From NCBI RefSeq assembly GCF_003335585.1, contig NZ_QBFD01000015.1, positions 738,744 through 802,743 of the forward strand: a DNA stretch of 64,000 bases, given 5' to 3'. Source of the DNA: Sulfitobacter sp. DFL-14. Its GTDB lineage: Bacteria > Pseudomonadota > Alphaproteobacteria > Rhodobacterales > Rhodobacteraceae. The position numbers were made by a program, and so were the translations under genes. Position 1 is the stretch's first letter. Each line of letters begins with the position of its first letter. The notes under the pieces are model-generated. The model saw nothing but the letters and a program-made list of their open reading frames with translations. It was not told where the DNA came from and made no database searches. Positions 17,340-26,058 of the stretch are shown one piece after another.

Positions 17340-18137
17340 ATGTCGCTGATCATCGGGCTTCTGGGTGTAATTTGTCTGTTCGCCGTCATGAGTGATTTCC
17401 TGCTCACGACTGTAGGCACGAACGACAGCAGTCCAATTGCGATACGGATCGCCAAGGTCGCGTTTCGCCTGTTCAGACGACTGCCCGACACGAACATCAA
17501 GCACAAGATCATCGGTCCGTTGGTCGTCGCGAGCGTAGCGACATGGTGGATCTTGAGCGTCAATCTGGCCTGGGCGATGATCTTCTACGGGATTTCAGAT
17601 TCCATAGTGGACCAGGGCACCGGGCAACCGGCAAGTCCCATCGGTTTTGTCTCGCATGTGGGGCATCTTCTTTCGACGGTCGGAGGTGGCGCGACATCAC
17701 CTGCCAATTCGAATATAGCTCTTCTTGGGGTCGTGGTTGGCGTGAACGGCATGATCGTTCTGACGCTCTCTGTCAGCTTTGTCATGACGACTACGCAAAC
17801 CGTGGTTCATGGGCGCAGGCTGCTGCTGTATCTGCGTGCGGAGCATGGCAATGACCTGCCACTTCTGAAGGATATGGCCGGGCTGACCGCCGAATTGAAC
17901 GCGGCACCATTCGCACTTTTCTTCAGCCATCAGGATCCGCAAATGAGGATTCCCGAAAAATTGACCGAGATATTCAGCCACCGGTTCGATGATGCTTCAA
18001 CAGACTGGGAGCACCTCGTGCAGGCGCTCCCCTACTTTTACCGATACCGGGAAGCCGATCTGAGATCACGCATGCAGGAATGGCTCAGGGATTTCTCGGC
18101 CAGCCGCGTGCCTGATCCAGAAAGAGATGTCCCGTAA
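17340..18137 (+). CDS. Two-pore-helix ion-channel-like protein with altered selectivity filter
   Basis: A 265-residue protein with an N-terminal helix, a second helix (about 59-85), a re-entrant pore segment SHVGHLLSTVGGGATSP and a third helix (about 122-148), then a soluble C-terminal domain. The layout matches bacterial ion-channel (two-TM potassium channel type) proteins. The usual filter T-x-GYGD is here TVGGGA, lacking the Tyr and Asp, so potassium selectivity is doubtful. It lies 70 nt after the antiporter gene on the same strand and converges with the CDF transporter gene. Confidence 0.65.
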   Translation: MSLIIGLLGVICLFAVMSDFLLTTVGTNDSSPIAIRIAKVAFRLFRRLPDTNIKHKIIGPLVVASVATWWILSVNLAWAMIFYGISDSIVDQGTGQPASPIGFVSHVGHLLSTVGGGATSPANSNIALLGVVVGVNGMIVLTLSVSFVMTTTQTVVHGRRLLLYLRAEHGNDLPLLKDMAGLTAELNAAPFALFFSHQDPQMRIPEKLTEIFSHRFDDASTDWEHLVQALPYFYRYREADLRSRMQEWLRDFSASRVPDPERDVP

Positions 18138-18150
18138 TACAGGTCATATG

Positions 18151-19086
18151 TCACCTCTCATCTTCCGAAGGTTCAGGCAATTCCCGTAGCTGACGCCCGA
18201 GGGCAACCAGCCGCCAGGATTGATCGCCCGACACCAATTTGGACGCTTCTTTACTGTCCAGTTCAGAACCCTTGGTCGGCACCACATTTGCGCGGACAAA
18301 CCGTCCGGTTTCACGCACCTGCACGTCATGGCCCGGATGCCGCCTGCGCAGTTCCTCCGAAAGCGTGCCAACGATCGGGTGAATATCGGCCGATTCCAAC
18401 TCTCGCGGCGCGCCATCCAGAAGCTCCGCAACGGCGATGCGCAAGTTACGCAAACCGTCCCGCAGGATATCGAATGAGATCAGCCCCGCCGCGGCCGCGT
18501 CTGCCCACCAGAAACCAAAACCGATGCCGACGATACCCGCGATACCGGCCAGCCCCGTCTTCCAGTCTGCCGCGTTCATGTCGGCATCGGTGAAAAGGAT
18601 TTTGTCCATTGTCGCGTGCGCCAGTGGCTTCTTCATATGGCCAAGGATGACAGGGGGGATGACGGAATAGACAAGCGCCGCGACCATCAGCCAGCCCAGC
18701 CAGACATCCCAGCCAAAGATCATGGCGTTCCCGATGGTGGGGTGCTCCTGCAAGATCAGGGCACTGGCGGCATTATAAAGCAGGAATCCACCCATGGCTG
18801 TCAGCGCCCCGGCGCCCAAGAGAAACGCCAGCGATCCGACCCGATGAAATCCGAATGGGAATTTCTCTGTCGCTGGTTTGTTTTCGAACTTGCGTGCCAG
18901 CAGGAACAGGATGGGCGGCAGCAGGCTGAGGGCGTCCTCGATCCATGCTGTTTTCATCGCCTGACTGGAGCCCATTGCGAAATACATTACCGCGATGATC
19001 GTCAGCAGCCAGAAGATCGACCACCATTCCAGCCGGGCCGCACGGCGCAGCTTGCTCGCGATTTCATCAGGAATATCGTGGTTCAT
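18151..19086 (-). CDS. Cation diffusion facilitator family transporter
   Basis: A 311-residue CDF-type metal/proton antiporter with six predicted membrane helices and a cytoplasmic C-terminal domain. The family FPFGFHRVGSLAFL segment follows helix 2, and the second metal site appears as DADMNAADWKTGL. The first metal site is WIEDALSLLPP rather than the common HSLSD form, so metal preference is unclear (Zn, Mn or Fe all possible). Its start overlaps the stop of the upstream lipoprotein gene by 4 nt, which suggests functional coupling. Confidence 0.85.
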   Translation of the reverse strand: MNHDIPDEIASKLRRAARLEWWSIFWLLTIIAVMYFAMGSSQAMKTAWIEDALSLLPPILFLLARKFENKPATEKFPFGFHRVGSLAFLLGAGALTAMGGFLLYNAASALILQEHPTIGNAMIFGWDVWLGWLMVAALVYSVIPPVILGHMKKPLAHATMDKILFTDADMNAADWKTGLAGIAGIVGIGFGFWWADAAAAGLISFDILRDGLRNLRIAVAELLDGAPRELESADIHPIVGTLSEELRRRHPGHDVQVRETGRFVRANVVPTKGSELDSKEASKLVSGDQSWRLVALGRQLRELPEPSEDER

Positions 19087-19535
19087 TCCATTGGTCCCCG
19101 GATTGCGCGGTTTACTACGATCAGAAAGCTGTTCTCGCCTTTTCGGATGGCCAGCACCCGATCTTCGGAATCTTCCCCCAGCACCAGGTGCCCCACCGGG
19201 TCTGTCAAGGCAACGTCGGCTGCGAAAGGCGTGTTCGCGGGAATACGTCCGGCAACGAGGTGAATTTTTCCGTCTTCCAACTGCGCAAAGAGGGTATGGG
19301 GGTCGGCAGTTGCGAGTTCCGGCTCTGCCTGAAGTGCCTCTGCAATCAACGCGACGGCGTCTGCATCAACATCGTCGAGCGTCTGTGTCAGCGCGCCAAC
19401 CTTGAGAACGCCTCCAATCACTTCTTTCGTTGTACCCTCGGGATCATCGGGGACTTTGCAACCCGACAGCAGGAAGACGGTCAACGCTGTCGTAAGGAGC
19501 CACACGATTTGAAAGGAAAGAGATCTTTTGGGCAC
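19083..19535 (-). CDS. Lipoprotein related to solute-binding proteins, short
   Basis: A 150-residue protein with a signal peptide ending in a lipobox (VFLLSGC, Cys at about residue 26). The mature part resembles a fragment of a family-3 periplasmic binding protein (GGVLKVGAL and ALIAEALQAEPEL, AGRIPANTPFA). It is anchored in the envelope and translationally coupled to the CDF transporter gene. It may deliver or sense the metal, which is speculative. It is shorter than complete binding proteins. Confidence 0.65.
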   Translation of the reverse strand: MPKRSLSFQIVWLLTTALTVFLLSGCKVPDDPEGTTKEVIGGVLKVGALTQTLDDVDADAVALIAEALQAEPELATADPHTLFAQLEDGKIHLVAGRIPANTPFAADVALTDPVGHLVLGEDSEDRVLAIRKGENSFLIVVNRAIRGPME

Positions 19536-19644
19536 GTCAACTCCTATCCGGCGAAGACTTCGCTCACCGATTAAGGATTAAACCGCGACCTTTGTAATAG
19601 GTTCCTTTGGCTCTGGCTTTGGTGATGCCACAAGCCCCGATGAC

Positions 19645-20016
19645 CTACATCTTTTTGCCGAGCATCTTGCCCAGTTGCCGCGTCAGAAGATGGGGCGTGA
19701 TGGGTTTCGGCAATAGAACGAACTGATGAAACTGCTGGGGGATCTCGTTTTTGGCATAGGCACTGATGAAAGCGAGAGGCACGGCCGAAGCAGCAAGCTT
19801 CTCGGCTATGGGAAACGAGGTTTCCGATCCAAGGTTTATGTCGAGAAACGCGGCATCGACCTCGTCGTTTTCGATCAGTTCGAGGGCGGTTGCTACGTTG
19901 TTTGCAGGCCCGATGACACGATGCCCCTGATCCTCGATCATCATCTGCATGTCCATCGCTATGAGCCATTCATCCTCTACGACCAGAATATTGAAGATGG
20001 TTTCCGGCCGCGGCAT
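19645..20016 (-). CDS. Single-domain response regulator
   Basis: A 123-residue receiver domain with no output domain. The acidic pair is in VVEDEWLIAMDM, the phospho-acceptor Asp in VDAAFLDINLGSE, the conserved Thr/Ser in PLAFISAYA and the Lys in LLPKPITP. It starts 16 nt after the stop of the CheB-CheR-HWE kinase gene and is preceded by a GGAG site. It is probably the direct phosphorylation partner of that kinase, acting as a relay or adaptor protein. Confidence 0.9.
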   Translation of the reverse strand: MPRPETIFNILVVEDEWLIAMDMQMMIEDQGHRVIGPANNVATALELIENDEVDAAFLDINLGSETSFPIAEKLAASAVPLAFISAYAKNEIPQQFHQFVLLPKPITPHLLTRQLGKMLGKKM

Positions 20017-20032
20017 GAATGAAACTCCTGTT

Positions 20033-23000
20033 TTACAAGGGAAACTCCATCGTCAAGCTCAAACCCTTGGAGTCGAATTTCGTTTCCAGTCTGCCATTGA
20101 GCTGTTGCTCGACCTGACCTTCTATAAGAATGTATCCAAAGCCATTTTGTTCCGGCTTGGTTGTCTCTGGACCATCACGTTCGCGCCATTCGAGAGACAG
20201 CCGGTTGCTGGCGGTTGCCCATCGCAACTCCAGGGTGCCGTCGCCGTTGGACAGCGCGCCGTATTTGATCGCGTTGGTAACGAGCTCATGGATGATCATG
20301 CTGACCGCCAAGGCTTGTGACGGCTGCAAATTCACGTTTGGCCCGCTGACGTGAATGCGTTCCTGCTCGAACGGGTCGGTTTCCGCCTGAATGAGGTCCC
20401 GCATCCCGACCGTGGTCCAGGATCGTTCGGACAGCAGGCTGTAGGCGCGCGCCATGCCGTGCAATCTGTTGATCAGCGTTTCCAGGGCGTCGGGTGGTAA
20501 ATTCTTGCCCCGCAGGGACGTCTTCACGATTGTGATGATCACCGCCAGCATGTTCTTCACGCGGTGGTTCAGCTCGGTGATCAGAACTTTCTGATGCTCT
20601 TCCGCCTGCGCGAGAGAGGTGACATCGACCAGCGTGACAACCGCGCCTTCGACCGCATCGTCCGCATTAAGATAAGGCGTGATCCGCACCAGATAGTGGG
20701 TCTTGTCCGCCACACGCGACAGGCGGTGTTCATAGATCGATCCGGATTGAAACACCTCGCGGATATGATCCCGAAGTTCGGGATAGTCGCTGACGCTGGA
20801 CAGTTCCGGAAGCGGCCGTCCGAGGTCGGCCGCCCGCAGATTGAACATTTCCGCTGCCGCCGGTGTGAAGTTGCGGATGACGAGGTCCGCGTCCAGAAAT
20901 ACTGTGGCGATCTGGGTCGCATCGAAAAGGTTGCGCAGATCGGCGTTAGCGTGATCAAGCTCTTCGATCTTGCCGGTCAGTTCGAGGTTGATCGTGTTCA
21001 ACTCCTCGTTCAGTGACTGCATCTCCTCTTTCGAGGCTTCAAGTTCCTCATTGGTGGATTGCGCCTCTTCGTTGACGGAAACGAGTTCCTCGTTCGACGA
21101 CTTCAACTCTTCCAGCGCCGTCTCGTATTCCTCGACGGTGGATTGCAGGCGCTCGCGCATTTCCCGCACTTCGTTCTCCGCCGCCTCATTGCGTCCGATG
21201 TGATCCGCGGCGTCGTCCTCCGGGACCGGCACCTCACCGGGTTCGAAAAACACGATGAACAGGGGGTCGCGCGCCCCCGTGCCGCGCAGGGGTTCGACGG
21301 TAAGGTCCAGGCGCTTCAATTCGCCGGGAGCATTTGCCACGGGCAGGTTGCGGCGTGTGACGGATCGCCTGCTGTCGACGACCTTGCGCAGGGCGGAGCG
21401 CAGTTCAAGCCGTACGTCACGCGGCACCATGTCCAGCAGATGATGTGAGGGCGCACCCCGCGACATTTCCAGAATGCCGCCGGTCCCGCCCGAGACAAAG
21501 ACAATCTCGCCATCTTCGCGCACCACGGCATGGGCCGGTGTGTGCTGTTCCAGGATGTGCCGCTCGACCTTATGACGCAATTGTATGTCGGACAGGCTCT
21601 GTTCATTGCCGGTGCCCGGTGTGCGGTCCGAAATCCGGTTCATCATGCCGGTCGGGTTCCAGCGGCTGCCGGGACGTTCGTTTGCCTGGAAGATCCGGCT
21701 TTGCTTGTCGACTGTGCGGAACAGATCGGCATACTGGCTGATGCTCTCCGATATGCCGAGGAACAAAAAGCCGTCCGGCTTCAGCGCATAATGAAACGTC
21801 GGGATGACCTGACGCTGCAACTCGGGGCCAAAATAAATCAGAAGGTTGCGGCACGACACCATGTCCATCCGCGAAAACGGCGGATCGCTGATCACGTTGT
21901 GGGGCGAAAAGATGCACATCTCGCGCACCTTCTTGCACACGACATAGCTGACCCCGTCGCAGTGGAAATATTTCGCCAGCCGCTCGGCGCTGACCTGCCG
22001 CAGCAGTTGTTCGGGATAGCGCCCCTGCCGCGCCACGGCGAGCGCGGGATCGTCGATGTCCGTCGCAAAGATCTGCACTGGTGCCGAGAGATCATTCTTC
22101 TCGAAATGTTCGCTGATGAGGATGGCAAGGGAATAGACCTCTTCGCCGGTCGTGCAGGCCGGCACCCAGACCCGCACCGGGTTTTTGGCGTCCCGGTTTT
22201 CACATATCTGCGGTATGACCTTTTCTTCCAACACCTTGAAGGCATCGGTATCGCGGAAGAAATTGGTGACGCTGATCAACAGATCACTGAACAGGGCGTT
22301 CACCTCATCCTCGTTCGTTGTCAGCAGGGTGCTGTATTCTTTCAGATCACCGATTTGCCGGACCTGCATGCGCCGCGCGACACGGCGAAAGAACGACTTG
22401 CTTTTGTAACCGGAAAAATCGTGGCCGGTTTGCTTGAGCAAGGTTTCGGAAATTCTGGCCTGCACGTCCTCCGGGTCGACGTCCCGATCTTTACCATTTG
22501 TCATGACCAATGCGTCCAGCGTCGCGCGGCCATCGCGGATTTCAATCAGCTTTTCCGCCATCTGCGCGGCCGGAATGGCGAAATCGACAAATCCCGTGGC
22601 AATGGCGCTTTGCGGCATTTCCGAGTTGAGGGGCGGGTCACCGTCGGCGGTCTGGGCAAGTGTGACGCCGCCCTGCTCCTTGATGACCTTCACGCCCAGC
22701 GTGCCGTCACCGTCGCCGCCCGATAGCACGATCCCGGCGGCATTTTCTTTCTGATCTTCCCCCAGAGAGCCGAAGAAAATGTCGATGGGTTTGTGCCCGC
22801 GGCTGCCCTGCGCGATTTCCATCAATTTCAATCGGCCACCCTTTATCAACAGAAATACGCCTTCGGGCATGACATAGACCGTGTCCGCCTCTACCCGTTC
22901 ACCGTCCTGCGCGACTTTCACCTCCATTCTGGTTTTACGAGCCAGCACGGTGTGCAGCAGGCTTTCCCGATCGGGATTGAGATGGGTGACAATGACAAAG

Positions 23001-23104
23001 GCGATCCCGCACTGTGACGGAACACCCTCGAACAAATGTGACAACGCATCGATACCCCCGGCCGAGGCACCGACACCAACGATAAGAGGCAGATCTGTAT
23101 TCAT
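20033..23104 (-). CDS. CheB-CheR-PAS-HWE histidine kinase fusion protein
   Basis: About 1023 residues. The N-terminal CheB-type methylesterase domain has VGVGASAGGIDAL and LSGGDGDGTLG. The CheR methyltransferase domain follows (about 215-470, with VWVPACTTGEEVYSLAILI). A long Glu-rich coiled coil carries ESLNEEL-like repeats. A PAS domain (about 735-850) and an HWE/HisKA_2 kinase domain come last (ELNHRVKNMLAVI, HELVTNAIKYGALS, LEWRERDGP). I chose the ATG at 23104, since the 13 residues before it look non-coding. No chemotaxis genes are nearby, so it more likely serves stress or light signalling with the receiver gene downstream. Confidence 0.92.
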   Translation of the reverse strand: MNTDLPLIVGVGASAGGIDALSHLFEGVPSQCGIAFVIVTHLNPDRESLLHTVLARKTRMEVKVAQDGERVEADTVYVMPEGVFLLIKGGRLKLMEIAQGSRGHKPIDIFFGSLGEDQKENAAGIVLSGGDGDGTLGVKVIKEQGGVTLAQTADGDPPLNSEMPQSAIATGFVDFAIPAAQMAEKLIEIRDGRATLDALVMTNGKDRDVDPEDVQARISETLLKQTGHDFSGYKSKSFFRRVARRMQVRQIGDLKEYSTLLTTNEDEVNALFSDLLISVTNFFRDTDAFKVLEEKVIPQICENRDAKNPVRVWVPACTTGEEVYSLAILISEHFEKNDLSAPVQIFATDIDDPALAVARQGRYPEQLLRQVSAERLAKYFHCDGVSYVVCKKVREMCIFSPHNVISDPPFSRMDMVSCRNLLIYFGPELQRQVIPTFHYALKPDGFLFLGISESISQYADLFRTVDKQSRIFQANERPGSRWNPTGMMNRISDRTPGTGNEQSLSDIQLRHKVERHILEQHTPAHAVVREDGEIVFVSGGTGGILEMSRGAPSHHLLDMVPRDVRLELRSALRKVVDSRRSVTRRNLPVANAPGELKRLDLTVEPLRGTGARDPLFIVFFEPGEVPVPEDDAADHIGRNEAAENEVREMRERLQSTVEEYETALEELKSSNEELVSVNEEAQSTNEELEASKEEMQSLNEELNTINLELTGKIEELDHANADLRNLFDATQIATVFLDADLVIRNFTPAAAEMFNLRAADLGRPLPELSSVSDYPELRDHIREVFQSGSIYEHRLSRVADKTHYLVRITPYLNADDAVEGAVVTLVDVTSLAQAEEHQKVLITELNHRVKNMLAVIITIVKTSLRGKNLPPDALETLINRLHGMARAYSLLSERSWTTVGMRDLIQAETDPFEQERIHVSGPNVNLQPSQALAVSMIIHELVTNAIKYGALSNGDGTLELRWATASNRLSLEWRERDGPETTKPEQNGFGYILIEGQVEQQLNGRLETKFDSKGLSLTMEFPL

Positions 23105-23214
23105 GTGGGTCACGCTACGGTTTTGCTGGGTGGAAATCCACAAGGGACTGTTCTTTTGCTGATACGCGGATAATGGCGCATTCCATCTTCTAGCTTATCG
23201 CGCCGGGTGGCTTC

Positions 23215-23228
23215 TTAAAGCGCTTTAA
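23215..23228. promoter_or_regulatory. Perfect palindrome TTAAAGCGCTTTAA in divergent intergenic region
   Basis: The 14-bp perfect palindrome TTAAAGCGCTTTAA lies between the divergent kinase gene (start 23104) and BON-protein gene (start 23309). Its position suits a shared operator. No binding protein can be named. Confidence 0.35.
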
Positions 23229-23308
23229 TGAGCGTGGGGTCGAAACGTCGAACTCTGGATGGGTCAGTCGGCACCACGTCGACGACTCATCTGGAGGAGA
23301 AATTTCAA

Positions 23309-24079
23309 ATGAGCAATCAGCAGTATCGCCAAGAACGTTACCACGAGGGAGACCGCAGCCAGCGTGGGCGCGGCGAATGGAGGGATGACGACCGTGACTG
23401 GCAGGGCTCGCGTAGCCGGGGCCAGTATCAAGATCGGGACGACTATCGCTCGCGCGAAGAGCAAGGACGCGGCGGCCAGCAGGATTGGAACCAAGGCAAC
23501 TATGGTCAAGGCGGCTACCGGCAAGACGACTATGGACGCGACGATTTCCAGCGGGTCGATAACGGCCAGGGCGGCGACGGTCGGGACGATTACGGCTTCT
23601 ATCAAGGGGCTCGACGCGATCAGGGCGGCTACCAGCGCGGCAATTACGGTCAGGGCGGCGACTATGATCGCGGGCAAAACCGATATGGTTCGAACCAGGA
23701 CGGCGGCTATCAGCAGTCAGGTCATCAGGGCGGATCGTCCTGGGGTCAGGGCGGCGGCATGCAACGCGGCAACGATGTCGGTCAGTCGCACCGCGGACGG
23801 GGACCGAAGAACTATCAGCGTTCGGACGATCGGATCTGCGAAGACGTCTGCGACCGCTTGTCGGACGATCACGATGTTGACGCGTCTGACATCGACGTTT
23901 CCGTGTCCAACCGCGAAGTCACTCTGTCCGGTGAAGTTGATTCCAAACAGGTCAAACGTCATGCAGAGGACTGCGCCGATTCATGCTCCGGCGTGGAGCA
24001 TGTCCAGAACAACCTGCGGGTGAAGAAGACGCAGTCAGGACGCGATGACGACGGTTCGAACAAGTCGAAGAGTAAATAG
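23309..24079 (+). CDS. BON domain protein with long Gly/Gln/Arg/Asp-rich disordered N-terminus
   Basis: A 256-residue protein. Residues 1 to about 165 are low complexity, rich in Gly, Gln, Arg, Asp and Tyr with repeats such as QGGYRQDDYGRDDF and YQRGNYGQGGDYDRG. The last 80 residues form a BON domain (CEDVCDRLSDDHDVDASDID to VEHVQNNLRV), a fold that binds phospholipid or other envelope components. There is no signal peptide, so it may be cytoplasmic. The ATG at 23309 is fixed by a GGAGGAG site 8 nt upstream. A hairpin terminator follows. It lies in the stress island. Confidence 0.85.
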   Translation: MSNQQYRQERYHEGDRSQRGRGEWRDDDRDWQGSRSRGQYQDRDDYRSREEQGRGGQQDWNQGNYGQGGYRQDDYGRDDFQRVDNGQGGDGRDDYGFYQGARRDQGGYQRGNYGQGGDYDRGQNRYGSNQDGGYQQSGHQGGSSWGQGGGMQRGNDVGQSHRGRGPKNYQRSDDRICEDVCDRLSDDHDVDASDIDVSVSNREVTLSGEVDSKQVKRHAEDCADSCSGVEHVQNNLRVKKTQSGRDDDGSNKSKSK

Positions 24080-24104
24080 TTCTCTGTGGTCGTAGGGCCA
24101 CGGG

Positions 24105-24134
24105 AAAGGCCACACCATATCGGCGTGGCCTTTT
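24105..24134 (+). terminator. Rho-independent terminator after the BON gene
   Basis: A 9-bp stem AAAGGCCAC / GTGGCCTTT with a 12-nt loop ends in TTTT and lies 26 nt past the stop at 24079. It may also serve the convergent Crp-family gene, whose stop is at 24170. Confidence 0.8.
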
Positions 24135-24169
24135 ATTCGTTCGCCAATGTTCAAGATGCGACTCAAGCG

Positions 24170-24937
24170 TTACAGGGTTGCGCTACCGTGGAGTCTTGCT
24201 GCGGATTTTCGGGTGGCGACTGGACCAGTCGGCGGGTTGGCGGAAAACCCCATGGGTTCGTAATTGATCATCCGTTGCATGTCAGCCCGTCGCCGGATCA
24301 GGATCTTGCTGCCCTTGCGTTCGATATATCCTTCGTCGGACAGCTGGCAGAGCATCTTGCTGACCGACACGTTCGTCAATCCGATGAGATCGCCGATTTC
24401 GGACTGATTAAATGGAATTTCAACGAACGGCCTTCCAACCCCGCTGTGAGAAAGCCGATCTTGCAGCATGAGGATGAGCCACACGATCCGGTGCCGCGCC
24501 TCCATGCGCCCGACCGCAATGAGGGTCCGCATCAGAATGGATTGCATCTGCGCAGATTTTCTCAGTAAATAGGTGACGATATCCGGCGTCAGGAATTCCG
24601 CCGTCGTTGTAGCCGCATTCGGGATCGGCAGCACCACGCACTCGCCCAGACTGCGCATCGAGCAACTGACCTGCTCCACGGCAAAATCCGCCAGACCTGC
24701 AATGTCGCCTGCCTGATGCAGGAAAAGGATTTGCCGCTGGCCGTCTGCAAGCAAGGCATAGGAGTAGACCCAGCCGGTTTTCACCAAATACATCGCCTTT
24801 GGCCGGTCGCCTTCATGCTGAATATCAACCTGGGCCTTGAACGAAACTGGCTCGACATTCCATCGCTTCAAAGCCGAAAGTATGTCCGCCACCACGGCGG
24901 GGGTGTCCCTTCTGGTAATGTCGGGCAGTTGTGGCAT
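24170..24937 (-). CDS. Crp/Fnr family transcriptional regulator
   Basis: About 255 residues. The N-terminal cNMP-binding-type barrel (MYLVKTGWVYSYALLADGQR to HQAGDIAGLADF) is followed by the dimer helix and a C-terminal winged helix (FNQSEIGDLIGLTNVSVSKML). No Fnr-type cysteine cluster is visible, so it is not an iron-sulfur oxygen sensor of the classical type. The ATG at 24937 has GGAG upstream; a start at 24964 would add nine residues. It resembles the broken Crp remnant at 14514, which suggests the two were related copies. Confidence 0.88.
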   Translation of the reverse strand: MPQLPDITRRDTPAVVADILSALKRWNVEPVSFKAQVDIQHEGDRPKAMYLVKTGWVYSYALLADGQRQILFLHQAGDIAGLADFAVEQVSCSMRSLGECVVLPIPNAATTTAEFLTPDIVTYLLRKSAQMQSILMRTLIAVGRMEARHRIVWLILMLQDRLSHSGVGRPFVEIPFNQSEIGDLIGLTNVSVSKMLCQLSDEGYIERKGSKILIRRRADMQRMINYEPMGFSANPPTGPVATRKSAARLHGSATL

Positions 24938-25013
24938 TCGGCATACTCCGCGGCAATCTCTCAAGACACGAACAAATGAAGGGTCCAGCAGTTCCCGCGG
25001 CGCGTGTGCGTTG

Positions 25014-25868
25014 TCAGCCTCCCAGCAACTTTCCGCCGTTCGGATGAAGTACCTGACCGGTCATGTAAGAGGAATCCTCGCATGCGAGAAACAGCATGCA
25101 TGGGGCAACCTCGTTCGGCTGACCCCGACGGCCGAGGGGTGCGTCCTGACCGAATTCCTCGACCGCCTCTTTCGGAAAGGACGCCGGGATCAGGGGTGTC
25201 CAGATCGGGCCAGGGGCCACGCCGTTGACCAGGATACCCTTCGGCGCCAGCTTGCTCGACATCGCCCGCAAGAACGCCAGGATTGCGCCCTTGGTCGACG
25301 CGTAGTCAATCAGCAGGTCCTGCCCCTTGTAGGCCGTTATCGACGTCAGGCAGATGATGCGGGCATCTTTTTTCAGATGCGGCAACGCGGCCTGCGTCAT
25401 GAACATCGTACCAAAGATATTGGTTCGGAAGGTCCGCTCGATCTGGGCTTCTTCGATGTCTTCGGGCTCATCCTGCGCGTGTTGCTCACCCGCGTTGTTG
25501 ACCAGGATATCGAGCTTGCCGAATTTATCGACCGTCTTGCTCACCGCGTCCTGACAGAACGATTTCTCGCCGATGTCACCGCGGATCAGAAGAGCCTCAC
25601 TGCCTTCGTCCTCGACCATCTGCTTGGTTTTCTCGGCATCGCGGTCCTCATCGAGATAGACGATGGCCACCTTCGCCCCCTCACGGGCATAAAGGATCGC
25701 CGTTGCCCGGCCGATACCGGAATCTCCGCCCGTTATCAGCGCCACTTTCCCCGCAAGGCGTTCGGACCCGGAAAAACGGGGCATGTAATCCGGTTCCGGA
25801 TCCATCTCATGTTCAAGCCCGGGCTGGCGCTGTGGGCTGTCCATCGGGTGAAAGTTCTTTTCTGTCAT
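25014..25868 (-). CDS. SDR family oxidoreductase (general-stress type, YghA/YdaD-like)
   Basis: A 284-residue short-chain dehydrogenase. The N-terminal extension ends PDYMPRFSGSERLAGKVALI, typical of the stress-induced YghA/YdaD subgroup. The cofactor motif is TGGDSGIGRA, NNAG is present, and the catalytic Ser, Tyr and Lys are in LTSITAYKG and DYASTKGAIL. The ATG at 25868 has GGAGG upstream. An EcfG-like promoter with an embedded palindrome lies 28 nt upstream. Substrate unknown. Confidence 0.88.
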   Translation of the reverse strand: MTEKNFHPMDSPQRQPGLEHEMDPEPDYMPRFSGSERLAGKVALITGGDSGIGRATAILYAREGAKVAIVYLDEDRDAEKTKQMVEDEGSEALLIRGDIGEKSFCQDAVSKTVDKFGKLDILVNNAGEQHAQDEPEDIEEAQIERTFRTNIFGTMFMTQAALPHLKKDARIICLTSITAYKGQDLLIDYASTKGAILAFLRAMSSKLAPKGILVNGVAPGPIWTPLIPASFPKEAVEEFGQDAPLGRRGQPNEVAPCMLFLACEDSSYMTGQVLHPNGGKLLGG

Positions 25869-25896
25869 AACGGGTCCTCCACAAGTGTATCTGCAA

Positions 25897-25922
25897 AACC
25901 CCTCAGCATGCTGAGGGGTTCC
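25897..25922 (-). promoter_or_regulatory. EcfG-like promoter with embedded 24-bp palindrome
   Basis: On the minus strand GGAAC (25922-25918) and GGTT (25900-25897) are 17 nt apart, close to the general-stress EcfG consensus GGAAC-N16/17-CGTT. The interval 25897-25920 is also a perfect 24-bp palindrome (arms AACCCCTCAGCA). It lies 28 nt upstream of the SDR start. It could be a promoter, an operator, or the terminator of a lost gene. Confidence 0.4.
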
Positions 25923-26048
25923 CCCAACGCGCCGGTGCTGCCCGATTTGCTTGTAAAGATCCCGGCTGACGAGAAAATCGGCAGCGTCACCGCCGACTAC
26001 GCCTATGGGGATCGCCAACTTGTTCTTCGCTGTCCGCGAGCGCGCCAT
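25921..26048 (+). mobile_element. IS5-family transposase fragment
   Basis: On the plus strand the frame reads APVLPDLLVKIPADEKIGSV, then TADYAYGDRQ. This resembles the DDE core of IS5-type transposases (LPDLL.QIP.D..I.SV.ADGAYD). Only about 35 residues are present, with a stop at 26048. It marks the left border of the IS-rich patchwork. Confidence 0.55.
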
Positions 26049-26058
26049 CTGATTTCGA

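Noticed and set aside
21530..22726. A 398-codon open frame on the plus strand
   Set aside because: It is antisense to the CheB-CheR kinase gene and has no domain.
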